This document shows, in pieces, positions 55,286-63,448 of a stretch of 64,000 nucleotides of DNA. The stretch's first letter is position 1, and the number at the start of each line of letters is the position of its first letter. Below the pieces are notes generated by a model. It made no database searches. It had not been told where the DNA came from and worked only from the letters and a program-made list of their open reading frames with translations. The stretch is from Bradyrhizobium jicamae (GTDB lineage Bacteria; Pseudomonadota; Alphaproteobacteria; Rhizobiales; Xanthobacteraceae), in contig NZ_JAFCKQ010000014.1 of NCBI RefSeq assembly GCF_018130215.1, positions 1 to 64,000 of the forward strand, written 5' to 3'. Made by a program: the position numbers and the translations under genes.

Positions 55286-55362
55286 TGGTGGCCCGGGGGA
55301 GACTTGAACTCCCGACATGCCGTTTAGTAGACGGCTACTCTATCCTGCTGAGTTACCGGGCC
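55286..55362 (-). tRNA. tRNA with anticodon ACU, arginine-like body
   Basis: Perfect cloverleaf of 77 bases with encoded CCA: acceptor GGCCCGG/CCGGGCC, D stem ACTC/GAGT, anticodon stem GCCGT/ACGGC, T stem GGGAG/CTCCC, and T loop TTCAAGT. The anticodon loop is CTACTAA, with anticodon ACT at 55326-55328. The variable loop is five bases (ATGTC), so this is not a serine-type tRNA with a long variable arm. Arginine identity bases A20, C35 and U36 are present. The loop differs from that of tRNA-Arg(UCU) only at position 34. Confidence 0.9.
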
Positions 55363-55423
55363 GAGAGCAGCGCCGAACCGAGCTGGGCGGGGAGTAGTGC
55401 CCCCAACCACAGCCCGACCCGGA

Positions 55424-55453
55424 TTAGACGCTGCTGTTGACCATGTGCCACAT
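55424..55453 (-). CDS. Possible nine-residue leader peptide
   Basis: ATGTGGCACATGGTC... encodes MWHMVNSSV, preceded by AAAGGAG about nine bases upstream, one of the strongest ribosome binding sites in the element. It lies between the NTETA-repeat gene and the tRNA on the same strand. A perfect palindrome, ACCATGTGCCACATGGT (55440-55456), covers its start codon and could hide it. Very short; may be chance. Confidence 0.25.
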   Translation of the reverse strand: MWHMVNSSV

Positions 55454-55471
55454 GGTGCTGGTCTCCTTTCT

Positions 55472-56479
55472 CTACTTGAGCATATCGATAAGCCCCGGCG
55501 TGCCACCGCCGGGGTTCTTCGTTTCGCCTGAGTTAGACGAGACGTAGAACCAGGTGCGCCCCTCACGACGAGCGAGTTTTTCCCTCGAGAGGCGGTATAA
55601 AGTCATTCCGATAGTCTTTTCGTGCAGCTTGGTTGAGAACGTGTCTTCGTAGTACTGACGGGCCTCAGCAGCTTTCAAACCCTTGTCACCCGCTGCCTTG
55701 AGCCTTTCGAGAACGGTATCTCTTACTTTTGGCGGCTCACTCTCGGAGCCTTGTGGCTCTTCAGACGGGCTCTCGGCGACCGTATCGCCGCCCTCAGTGT
55801 TGCCACCAGCGACAGCTTCTTTTGCGGCAGCTTCGGTCGCCTCTGCGCTGATGCTGGTGCTCTCGGCGCTGATGCTCTCAACACTGGCGCCGGTGCTCTC
55901 GGCGCTGCTGGCCTCGGTGTTGGCGGCCTCGGTGTTGGCGGTCTCGGTGTTGGCGGTCTCGGTGTTGGCGGTCTCGGTGTTGGCGGTCTCGGTGTGGGTG
56001 GTCTCGGTGTTGGTGGTCTCGGTGTTGGTGGTCTCGGTGTTGGCGCCGGTGGTCTCCGCGTTATCGGGAGCTTCGGCGGTCTCAGCGACTTCGGCCTGCG
56101 CATAGGGGGGCGGGGGCGGGGGTGGAGGCGGTGGTGGGGGCGGAACAGCGCCCTTTGTTTCGACCATGAAGGCCGTCCCCGAGTTAGTTTTGACTTCGTA
56201 GTCCCAAGCAATGCTACGGGCTGAAGCCTTTCCTTCAGCAATCGCCTCGGCGTAGGCAGCAGAGCCAATACGGGCCGTTACTTCTTTCCAAACCTCGTCC
56301 TTGTGGGGGTCTAGGCCGAATACGGTCATCGCCGCCTGGATGTTAGTGATCAACCTGCGCTCTTCCGCTCCACGCTTGCCGGCTTCGGCGGCGACCCGAT
56401 CAGCAAAATCGCGCCGCTCGGCGGCGCCCATGAACCGCGCAATGAGAGCCTGCAAAGCGATGCTTTCGTCGATGGCCAT
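55472..56479 (-). CDS. Proline-tract and NTETA-repeat protein of the element
   Basis: Protein of 335 residues. The N-terminal 110 residues are helical and charged. Residues 113-125 are thirteen consecutive prolines. Residues 147-191 are nine tandem copies of NTETA-like pentapeptides (DNA 55907-56041, 15-base units), followed by an Ala/Glu/Ser-rich linker. Residues 253-315 look like a winged helix (VLERLKAAGDKGLKAAEARQ... GMTLYRLSREKLARREG), suggesting DNA binding. The extended middle resembles a flexible or surface spacer. No family can be named. Its promoter must lie in the AT-rich stretch 56480-56630. Confidence 0.75.
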   Translation of the reverse strand: MAIDESIALQALIARFMGAAERRDFADRVAAEAGKRGAEERRLITNIQAAMTVFGLDPHKDEVWKEVTARIGSAAYAEAIAEGKASARSIAWDYEVKTNSGTAFMVETKGAVPPPPPPPPPPPPPYAQAEVAETAEAPDNAETTGANTETTNTETTNTETTHTETANTETANTETANTETANTEAANTEASSAESTGASVESISAESTSISAEATEAAAKEAVAGGNTEGGDTVAESPSEEPQGSESEPPKVRDTVLERLKAAGDKGLKAAEARQYYEDTFSTKLHEKTIGMTLYRLSREKLARREGRTWFYVSSNSGETKNPGGGTPGLIDMLK

Positions 56480-56632
56480 ACTAGGTTGTTCCTGTAGCGG
56501 GAACCACTACAGCACAGTTTCTTAACTTTGGCAATCTATTTCAAAGTCAATCCAGTAAAGAAATCACAAATGTGATTTAGTTATGACATCAAGGAAACTC
56601 ACTCTGATTGACATTGAAAAAATGATATGCTG
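56480..56632. promoter_or_regulatory. AT-rich right end of the element
   Basis: A short AT-rich stretch (AAAGTCAATCCAG, AAATCACAAATGTGATTT near 56570, AAAAAATGATA) precedes the right junction. TCACAAATGTGA is a near-perfect palindrome at about 56566-56577. It likely contains the promoter of the NTETA-repeat gene, reading leftward, and the phage-side arm of the attachment site. Confidence 0.5.
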
Positions 56633-57529
56633 ATGATCGGCTCACCCGGCGCCGGCAAGTCGATGCTGGCCGCGCGGCTGCCCTCGATCCTGCCGCCGCT
56701 GTCGCCGTCGGAACTGCTCGAGGTCTCGATGATCGCCTCCGTTGCCGGCGAGATCCGCGACGGCGCGCTCACTGCGCGGCGCCCGTTCCGCAGCCCCCAT
56801 CATTCCGCCAGCATGGCCGCGCTGACCGGCGGCGGCATGCGCGCCAAGCCGGGCGAGATCTCGCTGGCGCACCAGGGCGTTCTGTTCCTCGACGAATTGC
56901 CGGAGTTCGATCCGCGCGTGCTGGACTCGCTGCGACAGCCGCTGGAGAACGGCGAGGTCGCGGTGTCGCGCGCCAACCACCGCGTCACCTATCCTGCGCG
57001 CTTCATGCTGGTCGCGGCGATGAATCCGTGCCGGTGCGGTCGCGCCTATGAGCCCGGCTATTCCTGCAAGCGCGCGCCGGTCGACCGCTGCACCGCCGAC
57101 TACCAGATGCGGATCTCGGGTCCGTTGATGGACCGCATCGACCTGCGGATCGAGGTGCCTGCGGTCACCGCAGCCGACTTAATCCTGCCGCCGCCGTCGG
57201 AAGGCTCGGCCGAAGCGGCCGCCCGGGTCGCGGCGGCGCGCGACATCCAGCTCGCGCGCTATGCCGCCGCCGGCATGCCGCAGGTCCGCACCAATGCGGA
57301 AGCCCCGAGCGCACTGCTCGAAACCATCGCGCAGCCCGACAGCCACGGCCAGAAACTGCTGCGCGAGGCCGCCGAAAACATGCACCTCACCGCGCGCGGC
57401 TATCACCGCGTCCTGCGGGTGGCGCGGACGCTCGCCGATCTCGACGGCGCCGACAAGATCGGCCGGCTGCATCTCGCCGAGGCGCTGTCCTATCGTGCAT
57501 TGGCCGATGATCTCAGGCGCGCCGCCTGA
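56628..57529 (+). pseudogene. comM: comM, 3' half, interrupted
   Basis: Remainder of comM from the Walker A onward. The frame reads IGSPGAGKSMLAARLPSILPPLSPSELLEV, then Walker B VLFLDELPEFDPRVLDSLRQPLENGEV, AMNPCRCGRAYEPGYSC and the C-terminal helical bundle ending RALADDLRRAA. TGCTGATG at 56628-56635 is the right attachment site (attR) core. A start at ATG 56627 could make an N-terminally truncated 300-residue ATPase fragment, but it lacks the N-domain and a ribosome binding site. Confidence 0.92.
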
Positions 57530-57646
57530 TTTCCCTGCCTCGGGTCGGTCGTCAGCCACGTCAACGTGACGGTAACCACTCTCATTTACGCTCCGCAAAC
57601 CATAAGCACCGCGGTCGGCGGGGCTTTGGTGGAAGCGAGTTGCGTC

Positions 57647-58114
57647 ATGTTGCGTTTCAAGGTCCTGGCCTCGGTGATCCCGCTCGCCGTCGCCGCAGTG
57701 TTTGCCCACGCCGAGATCCTGCCTGGTCCACGGCCCTGCATCGAGGTTGGCGGCGCGGCGATGCAGATCGCCTCGATCCCGTGGCTGGCGCAGCTCCATG
57801 TCAGCTTCACCGACGACCCCGCTCTTGCCACCGTCCGGGTGCAGATCGCCGACCGCGCTGATACCGCCGACTTCGCCGTGATCGACGACACCGACGACGT
57901 TGAGTCCGGCGCATGCGAGAGCAACGCGGTTCCGCAGTTGATCGCGATCTTGCGCAGTCCATCGACGTCTGATCCGGTCATCTATCTGTCCCATGACGGT
58001 CCGTTCGACTACCGCGTCTTCGTGCAGTCGAGTACATTCTCGGCACGCGATGCCGCGGCCCTCATCGTCAGTGCCCATGGTGGCCATCGCCGCCTCGACG
58101 CAGCCTCCCTTTAA
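57647..58114 (+). CDS. Exported hypothetical protein
   Basis: Small protein of 155 residues with a signal peptide (MLRFKVLASVIPLAVAAVFAHAE). The mature part is mostly beta with two cysteines (RPCIEVGG, GACESNA) that could form a disulfide. Function unknown. ATG 57647 is preferred because the signal begins there; an upstream ATG at 57566 adds a stretch unlike a secreted protein. Confidence 0.65.
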   Translation: MLRFKVLASVIPLAVAAVFAHAEILPGPRPCIEVGGAAMQIASIPWLAQLHVSFTDDPALATVRVQIADRADTADFAVIDDTDDVESGACESNAVPQLIAILRSPSTSDPVIYLSHDGPFDYRVFVQSSTFSARDAAALIVSAHGGHRRLDAASL

Positions 58115-58234
58115 CCCGATTAACCGGTCGTTAACCCTGTTCTCAGGGCAGCGCCAAATGGCCGTCTGCCTCAAGCACTTTGCAAGGTGGGCGACGCATC
58201 GTCGACCGACCAGGCTATCTCAGGGTTACTGTCG

Positions 58235-60484
58235 ATGGGGCGTTTCTTCAGGATCAAGTTGCGCTTTCTCCGGTTCCTGCGGCGCCATCGCTGGATCACG
58301 CTGATCGTCCGCTCCTTCACGATCTTCTCCGCCGCGTTCGGCGGCGCGTTTGGATTCATATCGGGCATCCTGTCGCAGCGGAAAGACTACGATCCGAATA
58401 CGTTCGCGATCGGGGTCAGCTTCCTGTTCGCGCTCGCCTGCCTCTGGATCGTGACGCTCGGCATTCGCCTTCGGCTGCTGCGCCGGAAGCTGCGCACGAT
58501 CGCCACGCACAATGAAGCGATGGCCGACCGCAACTGGGAACTGCAGGAGGCGGAACAGCGCGTCCGCAATTTGTTTGAGGCGCAGGGCGACCTGATCGTG
58601 CTGCGCGACGCCGAGGGCCACATCACCTACGCGAACGACGCGTATTGCGAGCTCGCGCAGATCCCGCGCGACGACCTGATCGGCAGCAAGAGCGTGCTGA
58701 AGGTGCTCGAGCAGGGCGACACCGCACTCGAATCCAACGGCACGCGCGTGCATGACCAGAAGATCGAGGGTGCGCTCGGGCCGCGCTGGATCGCCTGGCG
58801 CGAGGGTCTCGTGCGCAACGACGCCGGCGGGCCGGCGGAAATGCAGGGTGTCGGCCGCGACGTCACCGACCGGACCGAAAGCGAGCGCGCGCTGAGCGAA
58901 GCGCGCGACCAGGCCGATGCCGCCAATCGTGCCAAGTCGCGGTTCCTCGCGATGGCGAGCCACGAGATCCGCACGCCGCTGAACGGCATCATCGGCATGA
59001 GCGGGCTGTTGATGGATACGCAGCTGACACCGGAGCAGGCGACCTACGTGAAGGCGGTCAAGAGCTCAGGCGACGCGCTGCTGGCGCTGATCGAGGAGTT
59101 GCTCGACTATTCCAAGATCGAGGCCGGCAAGATCGACCTCGAACATCGCGCCTTCGCATTGTCAGGCCTGATCGAGGAGATCACCGAGTTGCTGGCGCCA
59201 CGCGCGCAGGCCAAGGGCATCGAGATCGCCGCCTATGTCGACGAGCAGCTGCCGCCGCAGGTGATCGGCGATGCCGCTCGACTGCGGCAGGTGCTGCTCA
59301 ACCTCGCCGGCAACGCCATCAAATTCACTGCGACCGGCGGCGTGGCGCTGATCGTCGAGCCGGGCATCTGGCCGAACGAGATCAGCTTGCTGGTTCGCGA
59401 CACCGGCATCGGCATCGCGCCCGAGGCGCAGCAGCGCATTTTCCGCGAGTTCGAGCAGGCCGACGAACGCATCGCGCGCAGCTATGGCGGCACCGGCCTC
59501 GGCCTGTCCATCAGCGATCGCATCGTCAAGCGGATGGGCGGGCGGATCGCGCTCGCAAGCACGCCTGGCGCGGGCTCGACTTTTGAGGTCTCGATTCCGC
59601 TTGCCGCCGCCGACACCGGCGAAAGTGCCGGCTTCGCCGCGCCCGACCTCTCCGGCCGGTCGATCATGCTGGTCGCGCCGCAGGGCATCGAAACCTCGCT
59701 GATCTCGCGGCGGCTGCAGCGCTGGGGCGCGCAGACCTGCATGGTACCGGATCCCGGCGTGGCCGAGGCGCTGCTGCCGGAGCGGACATGGCACGCGGTG
59801 CTGATCGACCATGGGCTCGGCACCACGGTGATGGAGGCACTGGCCAATGCCGCACGCACCCATGCGACCCATCGGATCGTGATGTTCACGCCGGCGACCC
59901 GTCAGGAGCTGCTGGCGTCCTCGGCTGCGACCTTCACCGGATATCTGGTCAAGCCGCTGCGCGCGGCCTCGCTTGCCGCGCGGCTGACCGCTTCGCCCGA
60001 CATCGCGGCGCCGAGCCTTGCGATCGATGCACTGACCGAGCCTGCACCCGCGACCGCTCCCGCTGCGGCGGTGGACAAGGGGCTTTCGATCCTGGTCGCC
60101 GAAGACAATGAGATCAACGCGCTCCTGATGCGCTCGCTGCTCTCCAGGCTCGGCCACCAGGCGGTCATCACCACCAACGGCGAACAGGCGATGGAATCCT
60201 GGCTGTCCGCGACATCAGCCGGTACGCCCTATGATCTCGTCCTGATGGACATCCAGATGCCGCGCCTCAACGGCATCGAAACCACCAAGCAGATCCGCGC
60301 GCTCGAGGCCGGCCAATCCGGCCGCCGCACACCGATCCTGGCGCTGACCGCCAACACGCTGGTTGAGGATCGCTATGCCTGCTTCGAAGCCGGCATGGAT
60401 GGCTTCCTGATCAAGCCGCTCGATCGCGAAAAGCTCGAAGAGGCACTCGCAGGTCTAGCCGCGTCACGGCATATCGCGGCTTAG
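58235..60484 (+). CDS. Hybrid sensor histidine kinase/response regulator
   Basis: Protein of 749 residues. Two membrane helices near the N-terminus (about residues 20-45 and 58-80) are followed by a PAS domain (FEAQGDLIVLRDAEGHITYANDAYCELA, about 115-225). HisKA comes next with His in MASHEIRTPLNGIIGMSGLL, then HATPase (RQVLLNLAGNAIKFT, DTGIGIAPE, GTGLGLSISDRIV). A first, divergent receiver-like domain spans about 485-590 (VLIDHG), and a canonical receiver is C-terminal (ILVAEDNEINALLMR ... LVLMDIQMPRLNG). An earlier ATG at 58187 is possible. Signal and target are unknown. Confidence 0.92.
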   Translation: MGRFFRIKLRFLRFLRRHRWITLIVRSFTIFSAAFGGAFGFISGILSQRKDYDPNTFAIGVSFLFALACLWIVTLGIRLRLLRRKLRTIATHNEAMADRNWELQEAEQRVRNLFEAQGDLIVLRDAEGHITYANDAYCELAQIPRDDLIGSKSVLKVLEQGDTALESNGTRVHDQKIEGALGPRWIAWREGLVRNDAGGPAEMQGVGRDVTDRTESERALSEARDQADAANRAKSRFLAMASHEIRTPLNGIIGMSGLLMDTQLTPEQATYVKAVKSSGDALLALIEELLDYSKIEAGKIDLEHRAFALSGLIEEITELLAPRAQAKGIEIAAYVDEQLPPQVIGDAARLRQVLLNLAGNAIKFTATGGVALIVEPGIWPNEISLLVRDTGIGIAPEAQQRIFREFEQADERIARSYGGTGLGLSISDRIVKRMGGRIALASTPGAGSTFEVSIPLAAADTGESAGFAAPDLSGRSIMLVAPQGIETSLISRRLQRWGAQTCMVPDPGVAEALLPERTWHAVLIDHGLGTTVMEALANAARTHATHRIVMFTPATRQELLASSAATFTGYLVKPLRAASLAARLTASPDIAAPSLAIDALTEPAPATAPAAAVDKGLSILVAEDNEINALLMRSLLSRLGHQAVITTNGEQAMESWLSATSAGTPYDLVLMDIQMPRLNGIETTKQIRALEAGQSGRRTPILALTANTLVEDRYACFEAGMDGFLIKPLDREKLEEALAGLAASRHIAA

Positions 60485-60534
60485 CTGCAGCCGATCCCGT
60501 CGTCATCGGCAATGACGACCGAGGCGGCGTGCCG

Positions 60535-61491
60535 CTACAACCGTCGAAGCGCGACGGATTCCACCACGTGGTCCGCGCCCTTCTTCAGGATCAAGGTCGC
60601 TCGCGGACGGGTCGGCAGGATGTTGTCCTCGAGATTGGCGAGGTTGGTGCGCTCCCAGATCGCGATCGCGGTCGCAGTTGCTTCCTCGTCCGACAGCGGC
60701 GCGTAGCGGTGGAAATAGGACCTGGGATCGGTGAACGCGGTGTCGCGCAGCGTCAGGAAACGCTTGATGTACCATTGCCGCAACGCCGATTCGTCGGCGT
60801 CGATATAGACGGAGAAATCGAAGAAGTCCGAGACGAACGGCACCGCCTTGCCGTCACGGGGCAGTCGTCCGGCTTGCAGCACATTGACGCCCTCGACGAT
60901 CAGGATGTCGGGCTGATCGATCTCGACATACTGGTTCGGCACGATGTTGTAGGTCAGATGCGAATAGACCGGCGCGCGCACGTGGCGGCGCCCTGCCTTG
61001 ATGTCGCTGAGGAACGCCAGCAGCGTCGGCAGATCGTAGCTCTCGGGAAAGCCCTTCTTCTGCATGATGCCCTGCCGCTCGAGCACCGCATTCGGAAACA
61101 GGAAGCCGTCCGTCGTGATCAGGTCGACCTTCGGCCGCGGCGACCAGCGAGCCAGCATCGCCTGCAGCACGCGCGCGGTGGTCGATTTGCCGACCGCCAC
61201 CGAACCTGCGACGCCGACGATGTAGGGCATCTTGCGGTCGCGGATGCCGAGGAACTGGCGCTGTGAATAGTAAAGCCGCTGCGTCGCATCGACATAGATC
61301 GAGAGCAACCGCGACAGCGGAAGATAGATGTCCTCGACCTCCTGCAGGTCGAGGCGGTCATGCATCGAACGCAGGCGGTCGAACTCGCCTGGCTCGAGCG
61401 TCATCGGCGTGTCGTCGCGCAAATGCGACCACTGCTGACGCGTGAAGACGCGATAGGGGTTGTATTGCTGTTCAGGTGCCCGGATGTCCAT
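60535..61491 (-). CDS. coaA: Type I pantothenate kinase
   Basis: CoA-pathway kinase of 318 residues. The Walker A is VGVAGSVAVGKSTTARVLQA; the pantothenate region includes PVYSHLTYNIVP and VEGVNVLQ. It is the prokaryotic type I form regulated by CoA. It follows hisE in the same direction, a common alphaproteobacterial order. Confidence 0.95.
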   Translation of the reverse strand: MDIRAPEQQYNPYRVFTRQQWSHLRDDTPMTLEPGEFDRLRSMHDRLDLQEVEDIYLPLSRLLSIYVDATQRLYYSQRQFLGIRDRKMPYIVGVAGSVAVGKSTTARVLQAMLARWSPRPKVDLITTDGFLFPNAVLERQGIMQKKGFPESYDLPTLLAFLSDIKAGRRHVRAPVYSHLTYNIVPNQYVEIDQPDILIVEGVNVLQAGRLPRDGKAVPFVSDFFDFSVYIDADESALRQWYIKRFLTLRDTAFTDPRSYFHRYAPLSDEEATATAIAIWERTNLANLEDNILPTRPRATLILKKGADHVVESVALRRL

Positions 61492-61506
61492 GAGGCCGCC
61501 CCTTGC

Positions 61507-61833
61507 TCAGTCGCGCTTGCGCGACGCCTTCTCTTCCAGTCCGGACATCGACGTGCGCTTCTCTAGCGCCGCCTCGACATCCTCCAGCTTCACGCCACGC
61601 GATTTCAAAAGAACCAGGAGATGGAATACGAGGTCGGCGCTCTCGGCAACGAGATGATCGCGATCATTCCCGATCGCGGCGATCACGGTCTCGACCGCCT
61701 CCTCGCCGAGCTTCCTGGCGCAGTGCTCCGCGCCCTTGTCGAGCAGCTTGCGGGTGTAGGACGCCTCGCCGCCCGTCGCAGCGCGGGCATCGATGGTGGC
61801 GGCCAGATCGTGGACCGTGAAACGCGACATCAA
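61507..61833 (-). CDS. hisE: Phosphoribosyl-ATP pyrophosphatase
   Basis: Histidine pathway enzyme of 108 residues, second step. The MazG-like helical fold with KLGEEAVETVIAAIGNDRDHLVAESADLVFHLLVLLKSRG carries the acidic metal ligands. Separate from HisI, as usual in alphaproteobacteria. It lies between hisF and coaA. Confidence 0.95.
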   Translation of the reverse strand: MMSRFTVHDLAATIDARAATGGEASYTRKLLDKGAEHCARKLGEEAVETVIAAIGNDRDHLVAESADLVFHLLVLLKSRGVKLEDVEAALEKRTSMSGLEEKASRKRD

Positions 61834-61912
61834 CTCAACTCACGCATGAGCGCCGGCACCGTGCCGGCGCCATCCCCAACGTGGGATTTTAGCATTTCCG
61901 TCACAAGGAGTC

Positions 61913-62689
61913 CTAGGGATCGAGGCGCATCGGCAGCCCGGCGCGTACCATGTGATCCTTGGCCTGGCGGATGGTGAACTCCCCGAAGTGGAAGATCGAG
62001 GCGGCCAGCACGCCGGTGGCGTGGCCTTCGCGAACGCCCTCGACCAGATGATCGAGGTTGCCGACCCCGCCGGACGCGATCACCGGTACGGGAACACTGT
62101 CGGCGATCGCGCGGGTGAGCGGCAGGTCAAACCCCTGCCGGGTGCCGTCGCGGTCCATCGAGGTCAGCAGGATCTCGCCTGCGCCGAGCGCAACCACCTC
62201 CTGGGCGTATTCGATGGCGTCGATCCCGGTGGCATTACGTCCACCATGAGTGAAGATCTCCCACCGGTCCGAGCCGCCGGCGCGCTTGACCCGCTTGGCG
62301 TCGATCGCGACCACGATGCATTGCTCGCCGAACTTCTCCGCCGCTTCCTTCACGAACTCCCGGCGGCTGACCGCCGCCGAATTGATCGAGACCTTGTCGG
62401 CGCCGGACCGCAGCAGGGTCTTGATGTCCTCGACCGTGCGGACGCCCCCGCCGACCGTCAGCGGCATGAAGCAGGCCTCCGCCGTCCGGCGCACCACATC
62501 CAGGATAATGCCGCGGTTCTCATGGGTGGCGGTAATGTCCAGGAAAGTGAGTTCGTCGGCGCCGGCGGCGTCATAGGCGATCGCAGCCTCGACCGGATCG
62601 CCGGCATCGCGCAGGTCGACGAAATTGACGCCCTTCACCACGCGCCCGTCCTTCACGTCGAGACAGGGGATCACGCGAACCTTGAACAT
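61913..62689 (-). CDS. hisF: Imidazole glycerol phosphate synthase cyclase subunit
   Basis: TIM-barrel subunit of 258 residues that pairs with HisH. FKVRVIPCLDVKDGRVVKGVNF carries the catalytic Asp (strand 1) and DKVSINSAAV / TSMDRDGTRQGFDLPLTRAI the second Asp region. Nine bases downstream of hisA. Confidence 0.97.
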   Translation of the reverse strand: MFKVRVIPCLDVKDGRVVKGVNFVDLRDAGDPVEAAIAYDAAGADELTFLDITATHENRGIILDVVRRTAEACFMPLTVGGGVRTVEDIKTLLRSGADKVSINSAAVSRREFVKEAAEKFGEQCIVVAIDAKRVKRAGGSDRWEIFTHGGRNATGIDAIEYAQEVVALGAGEILLTSMDRDGTRQGFDLPLTRAIADSVPVPVIASGGVGNLDHLVEGVREGHATGVLAASIFHFGEFTIRQAKDHMVRAGLPMRLDP

Positions 62690-62698
62690 ATTCCTCTC

Positions 62699-63448
62699 CT
62701 AGGCCGCGGTTCGAGCGTTCTTGATCAGGGCCAGCGCGGCTGCCGGATCGAGGCGGCCGTCATAGAGCGCGCGGCCCACGATTGCGCCGGCCAGCTTCCT
62801 GGCACGCGGCTCCAGCAGCGCCTTGACGTCGTCGATCGAGGCAAAGCCACCGGAGGCGATCACCGGGATCGAGATGCGCTCGGCGAGCCCTATCGTCGCA
62901 TCGAGGTTGAGACCCTTGAGCAGGCCGTCGCGCGCGATGTCGGTGAAGATGATCGCGGCGACTCCGGCGTCCTCGAAGCGCTGCGCGATCTCGAGTGCCG
63001 TGACATGCGACGTCTCCGCCCAGCCTTCGACCGCGACCTTGCCGTCGCGCGCATCGAGACCGACGGCAACCCGGCCGGGGAATTTCTTCGCTGCGCCCTT
63101 CACGAGCTCCGGATCGCGCACCGCGGCGGTGCCGATGATCACGCGCGTGATGCCCTTGTCGAGCCACGCCTCAATGGTCTGGAGATCGCGGATGCCGCCG
63201 CCAAGCTGCACCGGCATGGTGACGGCCTTCAGCATTGCCTCGACCGCATGCGCGTTCATCGGCTTGCCGGCAAAGGCGCCGTCGAGATCGACGACATGGA
63301 GATATTCGAAGCCCTGCGCAGCGAAGGCCCGCGCCTGCGCCGCCGGATCGAGATTGAAAACGGTGGCGCGCGCCATGTCGCCCTGCTCCAGGCGCACGCA
63401 CTGGCCGTTCTTCAGGTCAACCGCGGGAAAGAGGATCACGGCTTCCAC
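62699..63448 (-). CDS. hisA: ProFAR isomerase
   Basis: 1-(5-phosphoribosyl)-5-[(5-phosphoribosylamino)methylideneamino] imidazole-4-carboxamide isomerase, 249 residues. ILFPAVDLKNGQCVRLEQGDM holds the catalytic Asp of strand 1; IIFTDIARDGLLKGLN the second Asp. It begins within the last codons of hisH (13-base overlap). Confidence 0.97.
   Translation of the reverse strand: MEAVILFPAVDLKNGQCVRLEQGDMARATVFNLDPAAQARAFAAQGFEYLHVVDLDGAFAGKPMNAHAVEAMLKAVTMPVQLGGGIRDLQTIEAWLDKGITRVIIGTAAVRDPELVKGAAKKFPGRVAVGLDARDGKVAVEGWAETSHVTALEIAQRFEDAGVAAIIFTDIARDGLLKGLNLDATIGLAERISIPVIASGGFASIDDVKALLEPRARKLAGAIVGRALYDGRLDPAAALALIKNARTAA

Larger units (their letters stand above)
52046..56632. mobile_element. Serine-integrase element inserted in comM (about 4.6 kb)
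   Basis: The insert carries a large serine recombinase, a coupled ParB-domain protein, a noncoding palindrome-rich tract, a tRNA gene and a repeat-rich protein gene. No capsid, conjugation or replication genes are recognisable, so it is a minimal or satellite-type integrative element. Its coding sequence uses AGG, AGA, ATA and CTA codons far more freely than the flanking host genes. Ends are set by in-frame rejoining of comM. Confidence 0.9.

Noticed and set aside
55907..56041. Tandem repeat as a CRISPR array
   Set aside because: Units are contiguous 15-base repeats without spacers and translate as pentapeptides in frame.
55723..56268. Arg/Pro-rich minus-strand and Gly/Val-rich plus-strand frames across the NTETA repeat
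   Set aside because: Alternative readings of the 15-base tandem repeat; the 335-residue frame has sensible flanking domains and is retained.
56627..57529. An independent ATPase gene starting at ATG 56627
   Set aside because: It is the 3' part of comM continuing exactly from the left half; no ribosome binding site and no N-terminal domain.
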